A program made the position numbers and the translations under genes. The notes under the pieces are model-generated. The model saw only the letters and a list, made by a program, of their open reading frames with translations. It was not told the origin of the DNA and searched no databases. From Actinokineospora iranica (GTDB lineage: Bacteria > Actinomycetota > Actinomycetes > Mycobacteriales > Pseudonocardiaceae): a stretch of DNA of 64,000 nucleotides. Shown in pieces: positions 39,422 through 47,666 of this stretch (its first letter is position 1; each line of letters starts with the position of its first letter). The stretch covers positions 27,432 through 91,431 of the forward strand of contig NZ_FMZZ01000020.1 in NCBI RefSeq assembly GCF_900101685.1. The letters run 5' to 3'.

Positions 39422-39616
39422 CTACCTCGGTCCGCGTGCGTGCTTCGCTACGACCCGGAGAGCCCCGGCTAGTGGCCTTGTGCAGGTGGCAAGGCCACTA
39501 GCACCCACGGCGTCAGCCAAGACGCCGACCACATCGACCGCCAAGGCGCACCGCTCCAACATCAGCGGAACACCCTGGGGCTCCCCCGATGGGGACCACC
39601 GCTGTCCGTCTGGCAC
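39422..39616 (-). CDS. Small hypothetical protein on minus strand
   Basis: 64 residues from GTG at 39616. The best Shine-Dalgarno in the area, AGGAGG, lies five bases upstream, which is why this frame was chosen. Sequence PDGQRWSPSGEPQGVPLMLERCALAVDVVGVLADAV is unrecognised. A further minus-strand frame (39626-39808) ends at the ribosome site and could be an upstream partner, but its start is uncertain. Confidence 0.4.
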   Translation of the reverse strand: MPDGQRWSPSGEPQGVPLMLERCALAVDVVGVLADAVGASGLATCTRPLAGALRVVAKHARGPR

Positions 39617-39846
39617 TCGTACCTCCTAACAGCCGTGCCCTTCGACTCGACGAGCCGAATAGGCGGACACGGCGCCCGAGTTGCCTCCCATGAGATAGCC
39701 GACCAGACCGACGACACCAATAATGCCAGGCTCCCCCGCGCACTCTACGCATCCCCCTGACAACTGGTTGTAAATGTGTGAGAACCGGAACTCTGAACTT
39801 GAAGACAACTCCTGATCGGGTGACAGGCAGACGGGACTGTCATATC

Positions 39847-40707
39847 GTGACGATCTGCATCACCCCCCGGTGCGCCACCCCCACAGCGGACAGCTACATC
39901 TGTCGGTCATGTCATGGCAGGCTGGTGTCCGACCTCAGGCAAGTTGCCGAGTTGGTCGACGACCTCGACGACACCGTCGCCCGGCGAACCCGGACCGGTC
40001 AGCGGGTCGGCTCGCGTCCGGCCGTGACCGGTCTGCCGTTCAACGACGGTGCCGCCGAGGTTCGCGACGACTTGCGCAACGTGCTCTCGACGTGGGTGCG
40101 TGACCTGTGGGAGACACACGCGCCGCGCCGCCAGGTGCCGACCGGAGAGACCGCGCCGGACGGCTCACCGGTGGTGTTCGCCGAACTCGATGCGCTCGAC
40201 CTCGACGACACCCTGCCCGAGATGGCCGCGTGGCTGCGCCGACACCCGACCTGGATCGAGCACCATCCGGCCGCGGGCGAGTTGGTCGACGAGATCACCG
40301 ACGCCGTCGAGCGCGCCCGCCGGGCAGTCGACCTTCCTCCGGTGCGGTTGTTCTGCGGGCCGTGCCCGGACTGCGGTGCCGACCTCTACGCGCGCCCGGA
40401 CCGGGTACTGGTCGGGTGCCGCGAGTGCGAGTCGCGCCATGATGTCGAGGTCCTGCGTGCCGCGCTGCTCGGCGCCGCCCGCGGGGCGCTCGCGACCGCG
40501 GCCGAGGTCGCCCGCGCGTTGCCGGGGCTGCTCGGCCGCGACCTGTCCGCGAACACCGTGCGCACCTGGGCACGCGCGGGCAAGCTGACCCGGCGCGAGC
40601 CCGACAAGCGTGGTCGCCCCCGGTATCTGGTCGGGGAGGTGATCGACGTCGCGCTCGCGACTCCGACCCGTTCGCATGTCACCCGCGCCGTCGGTGGGTC
40701 CGCCTAA
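39847..40707 (+). CDS. Phage DNA-binding protein with zinc ribbons
   Basis: 286 residues from GTG at 39847. N-terminal Cys pairs (CITPRCATPTADSYICRSC) and a second ribbon (FCGPCPDCGADLYARPDRVLVGCRECE) flank helical regions; the C-terminus (LLGRDLSANTVRTWARAGKLTRREPDKRGRPRYLVGEVIDVAL) is a MerR/excisionase-like winged helix. Usually found just upstream of the small terminase in actinophages. Role unknown, perhaps late gene control. Confidence 0.7.
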   Translation: MTICITPRCATPTADSYICRSCHGRLVSDLRQVAELVDDLDDTVARRTRTGQRVGSRPAVTGLPFNDGAAEVRDDLRNVLSTWVRDLWETHAPRRQVPTGETAPDGSPVVFAELDALDLDDTLPEMAAWLRRHPTWIEHHPAAGELVDEITDAVERARRAVDLPPVRLFCGPCPDCGADLYARPDRVLVGCRECESRHDVEVLRAALLGAARGALATAAEVARALPGLLGRDLSANTVRTWARAGKLTRREPDKRGRPRYLVGEVIDVALATPTRSHVTRAVGGSA

Positions 40708-40755
40708 ACTGCTCAATCGCGGCGGGTGAGTTGTGCCCGCACCCCGAACCACATG

Positions 40756-40787
40756 GCCCCGCGACCTGTTCCCCCTGGTCGCGGGGC
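40756..40787 (+). terminator. Hairpin before the terminase genes
   Basis: Perfect 11-bp stem GCCCCGCGACC/GGTCGCGGGGC around a 10-base loop, 35 bases before the small terminase gene. Terminator or part of the packaging-site region. Confidence 0.7.
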
Positions 40788-40821
40788 TGTCGTATGTCTG
40801 GACCGGGCGAGGTGACCGACC

Positions 40822-41313
40822 TTGCCTCGCAACCTGATCACCGTCGCCGATCGCGCCCGCGTGCGCGAGCTACACGCCGAGGGCAAGACCCGCAACGACA
40901 TCGCCCGCGCAATCAATCGTTCGCCCTCGACAGTGACCGGCATCGCCCGGTCACTGGGGCTCTCGTTCGACCGCTCGGCAACCGCCGCGGCGACCACCGC
41001 CCGCCAGATCGACAATCGAGCGCGCCGTGCCGAGATCGTCGGGCGGCTCTACGGCCGCGCCGAGCACCTGCTCGCCCGGCTGGAGGCCCCGGCCTACACG
41101 TTCACCGCGACGACGATCAACGGCATTGAGTCCACGTCGCTGGACCACGTGCCCGCGCCGGACGAGAAGGCGCTCGCGTCCGCGCTGTCGACGCACCTGT
41201 CGGCCGCCGGGCGGCTTGAGGCCGTCGACGCCGACAAGGGCAGTGAGAGCGCGAAGTCCATGCTCGGCGGGCTCGCCGTCGCGCTCGGCATCCGGGTCGC
41301 GGGCGATGCCTGA
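40822..41313 (+). CDS. Terminase small subunit-like protein
   Basis: 163 residues from TTG at 40822. N-terminal helix-turn-helix (VRELHAEGKTRNDIARAINRSPSTVTGIARSLG) recognises DNA, and the rest is helical. Position directly before the large terminase (8-base overlap) and the helix-turn-helix support a small-subunit role in choosing the packaging site. Confidence 0.8.
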   Translation: MPRNLITVADRARVRELHAEGKTRNDIARAINRSPSTVTGIARSLGLSFDRSATAAATTARQIDNRARRAEIVGRLYGRAEHLLARLEAPAYTFTATTINGIESTSLDHVPAPDEKALASALSTHLSAAGRLEAVDADKGSESAKSMLGGLAVALGIRVAGDA

Positions 41314-42565
41314 CGTCGACCTGCCGCTGTCTGCGAAACAACTCGACTCCCTGCGGGAGTCCTCGACGCGCGTGTCGATTTGGTCGGGTGCGATCCGCTC
41401 GGGCAAGACCATCGCGAGCCTGCTCCGCTGGTTGATCTATGTCGCGTCCGCACCCCGCGGCGGGCTGCTCGTCGTCGTGGGCCGCACCCGCGACAGCGTC
41501 GCGCGCAACGTGTTCGCCCCGTTGCAGGACCCGTCGCTGTTCGGGGCTGTCGCCGACCAGGTGCACTACACCGCCGGGGCGCCGACCGCCCGAATCCTCG
41601 ACCACACCGTCTACGTGCTCGGCGCCAGTGACAGCAAGGCCGAGAAGGTGCTGCGCGGCCTGACCGTCGCGGGCGCCTACGTCGACGAGTTGACCGTCGT
41701 CGCCGAGGACTTCTTCACGCAGTTGCTCGGCCGGATGAGCGTTCCCGGGGCGCAGTGCTTCTGCACGACCAACCCGGACAGCCCGGCGCACTGGGTGAAG
41801 CGCCGTTACCTCGACCGGCTCGACGAGCTGCCCGACTGGCGCGCGTTCTCCTTCGTCCTCGACGACAACCCCGCACTAGAACAGTCCTATAAGGACAGCA
41901 TCCGGCGGGAGTACACCGGACTGTGGTTCCGCCGGTTCATCCTCGGCGAGTGGGTCGCCGCCGAGGGCGCCGTGTTCGACATGTGGAACCCGGCCGATCA
42001 CGTGCTGCCCTGGGAACGCCTCCCCGACATGGCGCGGCTGCTCGCGGTCGGGATCGACTACGGCACGACCAATGCGACCGCGGCCGTGTTGCTCGGCGAG
42101 GGGGTCGACAACCGCCTGTACCTGGTCGACGAGTGGAGCCATGACCCCGCCCGCGCGCGGGTGCGGCTCACCGACTCGCAACTGTCCGCCGGGTTGCGCG
42201 ACTGGCTCGACCGGCCACACCTGCCGTGCCCGACCATGCTGCGTCCACAGTGGATCGTCGCCGACCCCTCCGCCGCGTCGTTCCGGGTCCAGCTCCACAA
42301 CGACGGAGTGACCACAGCCGCGGCCGACAACGACGTCAATTACGGCATCCGCGTCGTCTCGTCGCTGCTCTCCGAGAAACGCCTACGCGTCGCCGACCGC
42401 TGCGCCGGGTTCATCCGCGAAGCACCCGGCTACTCCTGGGACGACTCGGCCACCGCCAAAGGCACCGATGCCCCGGTCAAGGTCGCAGACCACAGGCTCG
42501 ACGCCGGGCGCTACGCGATCACCACGACAGAGAACCTGTGGCGCCCGGTCCTCAGTGCCGCCTGA
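41306..42565 (+). CDS. Terminase large subunit
   Basis: 419 residues. ATPase part: Walker A WSGAIRSGKTIAS, Walker B GAYVDELTVV, coupling motif CFCTTNPDSP. Nuclease part: GIDYGTTNATA supplies the first acidic residue of the RNase H-like site and IVADPSAASF the next. It translocates and cuts DNA during packaging. Its last 14 bases overlap an antisense gene. Confidence 0.95.
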   Translation: MPDVDLPLSAKQLDSLRESSTRVSIWSGAIRSGKTIASLLRWLIYVASAPRGGLLVVVGRTRDSVARNVFAPLQDPSLFGAVADQVHYTAGAPTARILDHTVYVLGASDSKAEKVLRGLTVAGAYVDELTVVAEDFFTQLLGRMSVPGAQCFCTTNPDSPAHWVKRRYLDRLDELPDWRAFSFVLDDNPALEQSYKDSIRREYTGLWFRRFILGEWVAAEGAVFDMWNPADHVLPWERLPDMARLLAVGIDYGTTNATAAVLLGEGVDNRLYLVDEWSHDPARARVRLTDSQLSAGLRDWLDRPHLPCPTMLRPQWIVADPSAASFRVQLHNDGVTTAAADNDVNYGIRVVSSLLSEKRLRVADRCAGFIREAPGYSWDDSATAKGTDAPVKVADHRLDAGRYAITTTENLWRPVLSAA

Positions 42566-42803
42566 ACATGACGTAAGCCTCGGGTCTGCCTTTGGTGTCA
42601 GCGGCAACGGAGAAGTGTTCCACTCTCCAGCCTGCGGACTCCACTGCCTGAATCTGTACCGACCAGTCCGCGATCTGACCGGACAGCCCGTGGTGGGTCG
42701 CCGGGTAGTTGAATCTCGCGACGAACACAGTCTGCCCAGCTTGCGCCGCCTTCTGCGCATCCGCGCTAGCGGTGTTCGCCTTGGCGTCCTTGAAGATTCC
42801 CAT
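42552..42803 (-). CDS. Moron 1: small conserved protein on the opposite strand
   Basis: 83 residues, ATG at 42803. Starts MGIFKDAKANTASADAQKAA and ends with GWRVEHFSVAADTKGRPEAYVMFRRH, a pattern seen in many small actinobacterial proteins (DUF4177-like fold). Antisense to the late operon between terminase and portal, so it is probably expressed in the lysogen. Function unknown. Confidence 0.8.
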   Translation of the reverse strand: MGIFKDAKANTASADAQKAAQAGQTVFVARFNYPATHHGLSGQIADWSVQIQAVESAGWRVEHFSVAADTKGRPEAYVMFRRH

Positions 42804-42852
42804 TCGGCAGATTCAACTGCACCCGCCGCCCCGGCAGGAAGAGGGGTGCAAC

Positions 42853-44409
42853 GTGCCTGATTCCTGGCCCCCGAAACCGTTCGATCAGGCCGCGGGCAAG
42901 ATGCGCGAGTGGAACGCCTGGTATGTCGGGCGTGCTGAGCAGCTCGCCGCGCTGTACGGGTCCGGTCCCGTGGTGCACTCCCGTCCTGGTCAGTACCGGG
43001 GCGGGCTGGTGGGCGCGGTCAGCCGGTTTTTCTGGGGTCGCCCGGTTTCCCCTCGGGGGCAGCAGCGCACGCGTGTGCATGTGCCGCTCGCCGCGGACAT
43101 AGCGACCGCGAGCGCTGACCTGTTGTTCGCCGAGCCCCCGCGGGTGCTCGCCGAGGACACCACAGCGCAGGCTCGCCTCGATCAGGTGCTCAACACCCCC
43201 GAGACGCACTCGGCGCTGTTGGAAGCGGCCGAGGTCGCCGCCGCGCTCGGTGGCGCATATCTGCGGGTGGTGTGGGACGGCGACGTTCGACCGCACGCGA
43301 TGCTCGATACGGTCGACGCCGACGCCGCGGTACCGGAGTGGCGTTGGTCGCGGTTGTCCGCGGTGACGTTCTGGCAGACCGTCGCCGTCGACGGCCCGAC
43401 CGTCCTGCGCCACCTCGAACGGCACGAGCCCGGCCGGATCGTGCACACCTTGCACCAGGGCAGCGACGACGACCTCGGCCGCCCGATCCCGCTCACCGAG
43501 CACCCATCGACGGCATGGGCCGCCGAGCTGGTCGACGCTGACGGCGCGATCGGCACCGGCACCAAACGACTGACCGCCGCCTACGCGCCGAATATCCGGC
43601 CGTCGCGCGAGTGGCGTCCGGTCCCGGCGCTGCGTCCGCTCGGCCGTAGCGATTTCGACGGGGTCGAGCCGCTGCTCGACGTGCTCGACGAGGTCTATTC
43701 GTCCTGGGTCCGCGACATCCGGCTAGCGAAAGCCCGGCTGATCGTGCCCGCCGGCTACCTCACCCCAAACGGCCCCGGGCAAGGCGCGACGTTCGACGAC
43801 GATCAAGAGGTGTTCACCGAGGTGAACATGCTCACCGGCCGCGGCGACGGGGCGCCGCCTATCACCCCGTCGCAGTTCGCGATCCGGGTCGCCGAGCACC
43901 AGGCCACCGCCCAGCAGATCACGCACGACGTCCTCCGGTCCGCGGGCTACTCGCCCTCGACGTTCGGGGAGATCAACGGGAGGGCGACCGGGGTCACCGC
44001 GACCGAGGTCACCGACCGCCGCGAGCTGTCCGAGACCACCCGCGACAAGAAAAGCCGCTACTGGTCGGCCGCGCTCGGCCCCCTGGTCGGCGCGCTGCTC
44101 GACGTCGACGCGCACGTGTTCGGCACCCGCGGTGTGACCGGTTCCGAGCCTGTCGTCGAGTTTGGCGACCAAGCCCAACCCGACACCGCCGAGCTTGCCC
44201 GCACCGCGCACGCGCTGTTGACCGCCGAGGCCGCCTCAACCGAAGTCCGGGTGCGCTTGGTCCACCCGGAGTGGACCGGCGACCAGGTCGACGCCGAGGT
44301 CGGGCGCATCTTCGCCGAGACCGGCCGCGCCGTCCCCGATCCCGCCACCTGGCGCGGCTTCGAGAACGGGGGCGGAAGCGATGGCGTGGGAGCCCCCGCC
44401 GGGCAGTGA
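42853..44409 (+). CDS. Portal protein (SPP1 gp6-like)
   Basis: 518 residues from GTG at 42853, preceded by GGAAGAGGGG; the longer upstream frame overlaps moron 1. Family blocks: HVPLAADIATASADLLFAEPP near the start and SPSTFGEINGRATGVTATEVTDRRELSETTRDKK in the later helical stem. It forms the dodecameric DNA gate of the capsid. The 3' end overlaps the next gene by 29 bases. Confidence 0.93.
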   Translation: MPDSWPPKPFDQAAGKMREWNAWYVGRAEQLAALYGSGPVVHSRPGQYRGGLVGAVSRFFWGRPVSPRGQQRTRVHVPLAADIATASADLLFAEPPRVLAEDTTAQARLDQVLNTPETHSALLEAAEVAAALGGAYLRVVWDGDVRPHAMLDTVDADAAVPEWRWSRLSAVTFWQTVAVDGPTVLRHLERHEPGRIVHTLHQGSDDDLGRPIPLTEHPSTAWAAELVDADGAIGTGTKRLTAAYAPNIRPSREWRPVPALRPLGRSDFDGVEPLLDVLDEVYSSWVRDIRLAKARLIVPAGYLTPNGPGQGATFDDDQEVFTEVNMLTGRGDGAPPITPSQFAIRVAEHQATAQQITHDVLRSAGYSPSTFGEINGRATGVTATEVTDRRELSETTRDKKSRYWSAALGPLVGALLDVDAHVFGTRGVTGSEPVVEFGDQAQPDTAELARTAHALLTAEAASTEVRVRLVHPEWTGDQVDAEVGRIFAETGRAVPDPATWRGFENGGGSDGVGAPAGQ

Positions 44410-46351
44410 TCCGGCCGAGGTCGTCGAGCAGCTCGCCCGCGACATCCTCGCCGTGTTCACCGAGGTCGAGGCAAGGTTGCTCGGCGACATCGCCCGCCGC
44501 GCCCGCGCAGGCGCCGACGTCCCGGAGTGGGCGACGCAGAAGGCCGCCGCCGTGCGCGAGATGCGCCTCGCCGTCGAGCGGCTGATCACCCAGCTCCGCG
44601 CCGAGGTCGGCACCAGTGCGGCCGAGGCCGTGCTCGCCGCGTGGCAGGCGGGCAGCGCCGCCGCGCTCGCTCAACTCGCCGACCTCGGCGCGCTCGACGA
44701 GCCGCAGCTCGTCGCGCTACGCGAGGTCATCCCCGGCATGGACGCCGCCGCGCTGCTCGCCGCCGACCTCACTTCGCGGCTCGACGCGCTCTATCTGCGG
44801 GTGCTGCGTTGGGGGCAGGACGCCTATCAAGTCGCGGTAGCCGCAGCGGCACCGGCGCAGTTGCTCGGCACGGGCACGACCCGCTCAGCGCAGCGCGCCG
44901 CGTGGGACCGCCTTGTGTCGCAGGGGGTTTCCGGGTTCGTCGACCGGTCCGGGCGTCCGTGGAACCTCGCGACCTACGTCGAGATGGCCACCCGTACCGC
45001 GACCGCGCGAGCGTGGAACGAGGGACACCTCGCCCGCCTCGACTCCCTCGGGGTCGACCTGGTCACCGTCTCCAACACCACCGACGGGTGCGCCCTGTGC
45101 TCGGTGTGGCAGGGGCGCATCTTGGTCCGCACCGGAACCGGCGGAGCACGCACCGTCGAGAACGAACTCACCGGCACTCCGATGCGCGTCGAGGTCGCCG
45201 GAAGCGTCGATGAAGCCCGCGCCGCCGGGCTGATGCACCCGAACTGTCGGCATACGTTCGTCCCGTTCATCCCCGGTGTGACCCGCCTCGACGAGCCGGT
45301 CGAGCACGACCAGGCCGCCGAGGACGAACGCGAACACCTTCGCGAGCTGGAACGCAAGGTCAGAAAGGAGAAGCGCAAGGAAGCCGGGGCGCTCGACGAC
45401 ACCACCCGGCGCGCGGCACAGCAGCGCATTCGAGGGCTACAGGCCGACATCCGCGAGCACGTCGACGCGACCGGGCTCAACCGCAAGCGTTACCGCGAGC
45501 AGCTCGACCTCGGCCACGGCACGATCTCGGCCGCGCGAGCCCGCCGGGCCGCGCTCGCCGACCAGGTCGCCGACGGGACCGGCGAGCAGGCCCGCCTCGA
45601 CGCCGTCGCCGCCGAACAGGCACAGCGGCGCGAACGCGAACGGCTCGCCGCCGAACAGGCCGAGCGTCAACGCGTCGAACGCGAGCAGGCCGAGGCGCAG
45701 CAGGCCGAACGCGACCGGGCCGCGCGGGTCGCCGCCGAGCTTGCCGCGCTCAGCGACGAGGAACTCGACGCGCGGTTCGTCGAGGTGTCCGACGACGAGT
45801 CGGCGATCGACGCCGTGCTCGACGAGATGAACCGCCGCCAGGCCGAGGCCGACCGGGTAGCCGAGCGCCGCGAGCAGGACCGGGCGCGCCGCGAGCAGCA
45901 GCGCGCCGAGCGCGACGCCGCGCAGTGGGCGCGGTTCGAGGAACTGATCGACGAAGGATGGTCGGACGAGGAAGCCGCCGCCGAGGCATACGGGCACAGC
46001 GTCGAGCGGCAACGCCGAGACCGCGCCATCGCGCAGCTCCGCGGGCAGGGCTACACCGGCCGCGGGTTCGACGAGTTGGCGCGCAAGGCTTTCCGTGATC
46101 ACGTGTACGAGCAGTACATCGCCGCCGAGGACGCCACCCGCGGGCACATGGTGACCCCGGCAGGCCAAGCCGCCGGGATCGACCCGCACGCCCTGTTCAC
46201 CGGGCCGGAGAGCCGCGCCCGGAAGTGGGCATCGGACGAGCTGAAAGAATGGTGGGACACCCACGGCCGAATTACCTACGATGAGTGGACGGCCCGGCTG
46301 CTCGGCGAGAACCCCGGACAGGGCACGACAGGAGACGGTTGGTTGCGATGA
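44381..46351 (+). CDS. Minor capsid protein (MuF family) with long coiled coil
   Basis: 656 residues. Residues about 195-310 contain the MuF head-morphogenesis block: ATRTATARAWNEGHLARLDSLG, CALCSVWQGRI and GLMHPNCRHTFVPFIPGVTRLD with conserved Cys/His. From about 315 to 530 it is an almost uninterrupted Glu/Arg/Gln coiled coil (EREHLRELERKVRKEKRKE ... REQAEAQQAERDRAARVAAE). A distinct C-terminal domain of about 100 residues follows (HMVTPAGQAAGIDPHALFTG). MuF proteins can carry C-terminal toxin domains; none is recognised here. Confidence 0.9.
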   Translation: MAWEPPPGSDPAEVVEQLARDILAVFTEVEARLLGDIARRARAGADVPEWATQKAAAVREMRLAVERLITQLRAEVGTSAAEAVLAAWQAGSAAALAQLADLGALDEPQLVALREVIPGMDAAALLAADLTSRLDALYLRVLRWGQDAYQVAVAAAAPAQLLGTGTTRSAQRAAWDRLVSQGVSGFVDRSGRPWNLATYVEMATRTATARAWNEGHLARLDSLGVDLVTVSNTTDGCALCSVWQGRILVRTGTGGARTVENELTGTPMRVEVAGSVDEARAAGLMHPNCRHTFVPFIPGVTRLDEPVEHDQAAEDEREHLRELERKVRKEKRKEAGALDDTTRRAAQQRIRGLQADIREHVDATGLNRKRYREQLDLGHGTISAARARRAALADQVADGTGEQARLDAVAAEQAQRRERERLAAEQAERQRVEREQAEAQQAERDRAARVAAELAALSDEELDARFVEVSDDESAIDAVLDEMNRRQAEADRVAERREQDRARREQQRAERDAAQWARFEELIDEGWSDEEAAAEAYGHSVERQRRDRAIAQLRGQGYTGRGFDELARKAFRDHVYEQYIAAEDATRGHMVTPAGQAAGIDPHALFTGPESRARKWASDELKEWWDTHGRITYDEWTARLLGENPGQGTTGDGWLR

Positions 46352-46536
46352 CGACACCCGCCGACGAGGTACGTCTCGCGTTGGCCGCCGGTCGCGCCGC
46401 CGCGCAAGCCCGCCGACCCGTTCGCGCCAACCCGTACCGGGGCGACGCCGACACCGCGCGTGAGCGCGTGCTCGCCCGCGCTTGGGTCCGCGGTTACGGC
46501 AACGCCAACCCGATGCCGGTCGACTACTCCGGTTGA
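46348..46536 (+). CDS. Rmf/CrpP-like small protein
   Basis: 62 residues, ATG overlapping the MuF stop (ATGA). AGRAAAQARRPVRANPYRGDADTARERVLARAWVRGYGNANP matches the G-x-AA ... NPY ... W-x-x-GY layout of the ribosome-modulation-factor/CrpP fold. It could act on host ribosomes or be a structural peptide; function is inference. Confidence 0.65.
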   Translation: MTTPADEVRLALAAGRAAAQARRPVRANPYRGDADTARERVLARAWVRGYGNANPMPVDYSG

Positions 46537-46775
46537 TCCTTGCGCGGTCGGCCGATCCGACCCGGTAGCCCCGCCCGCCATGTCTCGATCTCGGGCACCC
46601 GATCGGGCAGCCATCCCGGCACGCCGGGTTCGTCGCCGATCACCACATCCGGCTCCGGGAACGGGTGCGCCGAGCCCGCCGGATACCGCTCGCGCCATTT
46701 GCTGACCGCATGACGAGAGACCGGGCTCACCAGAGCCCGGCCGATCCCCGCCATGTCGAGGTGGCGAACGCTCAC
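46524..46775 (-). CDS. Moron 2b: helix-turn-helix protein on the opposite strand
   Basis: 83 residues from GTG at 46775. VRHLDMAGIGRALVSPVSRHAVSKWRERYPAG is a MerR/AlpA-like helix-turn-helix, followed by PEPDVVIGDEPGVPGWLPDRVPEIETWRAGLPGRIGRPRK, the usual wing and recognition tail of such phage regulators. Translationally coupled to its partner (GTGA overlap). Likely binds DNA, perhaps its own promoter dyad. Confidence 0.75.
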   Translation of the reverse strand: MSVRHLDMAGIGRALVSPVSRHAVSKWRERYPAGSAHPFPEPDVVIGDEPGVPGWLPDRVPEIETWRAGLPGRIGRPRKDQPE

Positions 46776-46954
46776 GCGCCGAGAACCCCCTGCCCGGTGA
46801 TGGCCTCACGCGGGATCAACTCCCACGGGTCCGGCATGACAGCCGACTCGACGACCGTAGCCGCGGGCGCCTCGGCCGCGCCGAACAGGTCGTCGAGGGC
46901 GAACTGCCCGCGAGCCTCGGCCTGCAAATCCGTCGCGCTGAACAGTGCGAACAT
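46772..46954 (-). CDS. Moron 2a: small hypothetical protein
   Basis: 60 residues, ATG at 46954 with AAGGGG six bases upstream. MFALFSATDLQAEARGQFALDDLFGAAEAPAATVVESAVMPDPWELIP; no known domain. First gene of a two-gene leftward unit driven from the dyad at 46966-47035. Confidence 0.7.
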   Translation of the reverse strand: MFALFSATDLQAEARGQFALDDLFGAAEAPAATVVESAVMPDPWELIPREAITGQGVLGA

Positions 46955-46965
46955 CCGAACCCCTT

Positions 46966-47035
46966 AAGTCGTCTCTATTGTTGACAACATTAGCCACCCG
47001 GCCTTGATGTCGTCAACACGCGAGACGACTTTTTT
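46966..47035 (-). promoter_or_regulatory. Leftward promoter within a large dyad
   Basis: On the minus strand TTGACG and TAATGT stand 18 bases apart, a good primary-sigma promoter whose transcript would start about 25 bases before moron 2a. Two nested inverted repeats enclose it: outer AAGTCGTCTC (46966-46975) with GAGACGACTT (47022-47031), inner GTTGACAACAT (46980-46990) with ATGTCGTCAAC (47007-47017). The inner arms overlap the -10 and -35 boxes. The outer repeat plus a run of six T on the plus strand could also terminate transcripts. Confidence 0.7.
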
Positions 47036-47067
47036 CGTTTCCCACATCACAACCAGGAGGTCACCCC

Positions 47068-47664
47068 TTGTCCGCACCGATCCCGACCGGCGCCGAGACC
47101 GCGCCGACCGATCCGGCGCCGCCCACGGAAGCCGCCCCGACCGAACCGGCCGCAGGCTCGACCACCGCCGCACCGAGCCCGGCGCCGGAGGTCGAGGCGT
47201 TGCGCGCGGAGATCGCCGACTGGCAGAGCAAGGCCGAGGGCGCGCAGCAGTCCATCGTCGACAGGATCGCCGCCGCGCTGGGCATCGCCGAGGCGGGCGA
47301 GACGCCGACCGTCGAACAGGTCACCGAGCAACTCGGCGCAGCCCAGCGGGACGCGCGCGAGCGCGCGGTCGACCTGGCCGTGTACCGGGCCGCGCCGACC
47401 GCGGGCGCCGACCCCGACGCGCTGCTCGACTCCACCGGGTTCCGGCGCCGGGTCGCCGACCTCGACCCCTCGGCCGAGAAGTTCGGCGACCAGGTCGCCG
47501 CCGCCATCGCCGAGACCGTCAAGGCACACCCGCGGCTCGCCGCCGCACCCGCCGCGGCGCCGCGCAGCGGCTCACAGATCACCGGCGGATCACCCACCGG
47601 TTCCGACGACCTCGGCTCGCTCTCGGTCGAGGACTACATCAAACGCACCCGAAAGCGGAAGTGA
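47068..47664 (+). CDS. Capsid scaffolding protein
   Basis: 198 residues from TTG at 47068 with AGGAGG upstream. Ala/Pro/Thr-rich acidic N-terminus, central coiled coil (EVEALRAEIADWQSKAEGAQQSIVDRIAAAL), and a basic C-terminal helix (VEDYIKRTRKRK). This layout and the position directly before the capsid gene are typical of scaffold proteins. Confidence 0.85.
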   Translation: MSAPIPTGAETAPTDPAPPTEAAPTEPAAGSTTAAPSPAPEVEALRAEIADWQSKAEGAQQSIVDRIAAALGIAEAGETPTVEQVTEQLGAAQRDARERAVDLAVYRAAPTAGADPDALLDSTGFRRRVADLDPSAEKFGDQVAAAIAETVKAHPRLAAAPAAAPRSGSQITGGSPTGSDDLGSLSVEDYIKRTRKRK

Positions 47665-47666
47665 CC

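Noticed and set aside
39390..39629. 79-residue plus-strand frame in the early/late gap
   Set aside because: No ribosome site; the minus-strand frame has AGGAGG at proper distance.
41117..41791. 224-codon minus-strand frame inside the large terminase
   Set aside because: Shadow frame; the plus-strand protein has full terminase motifs.
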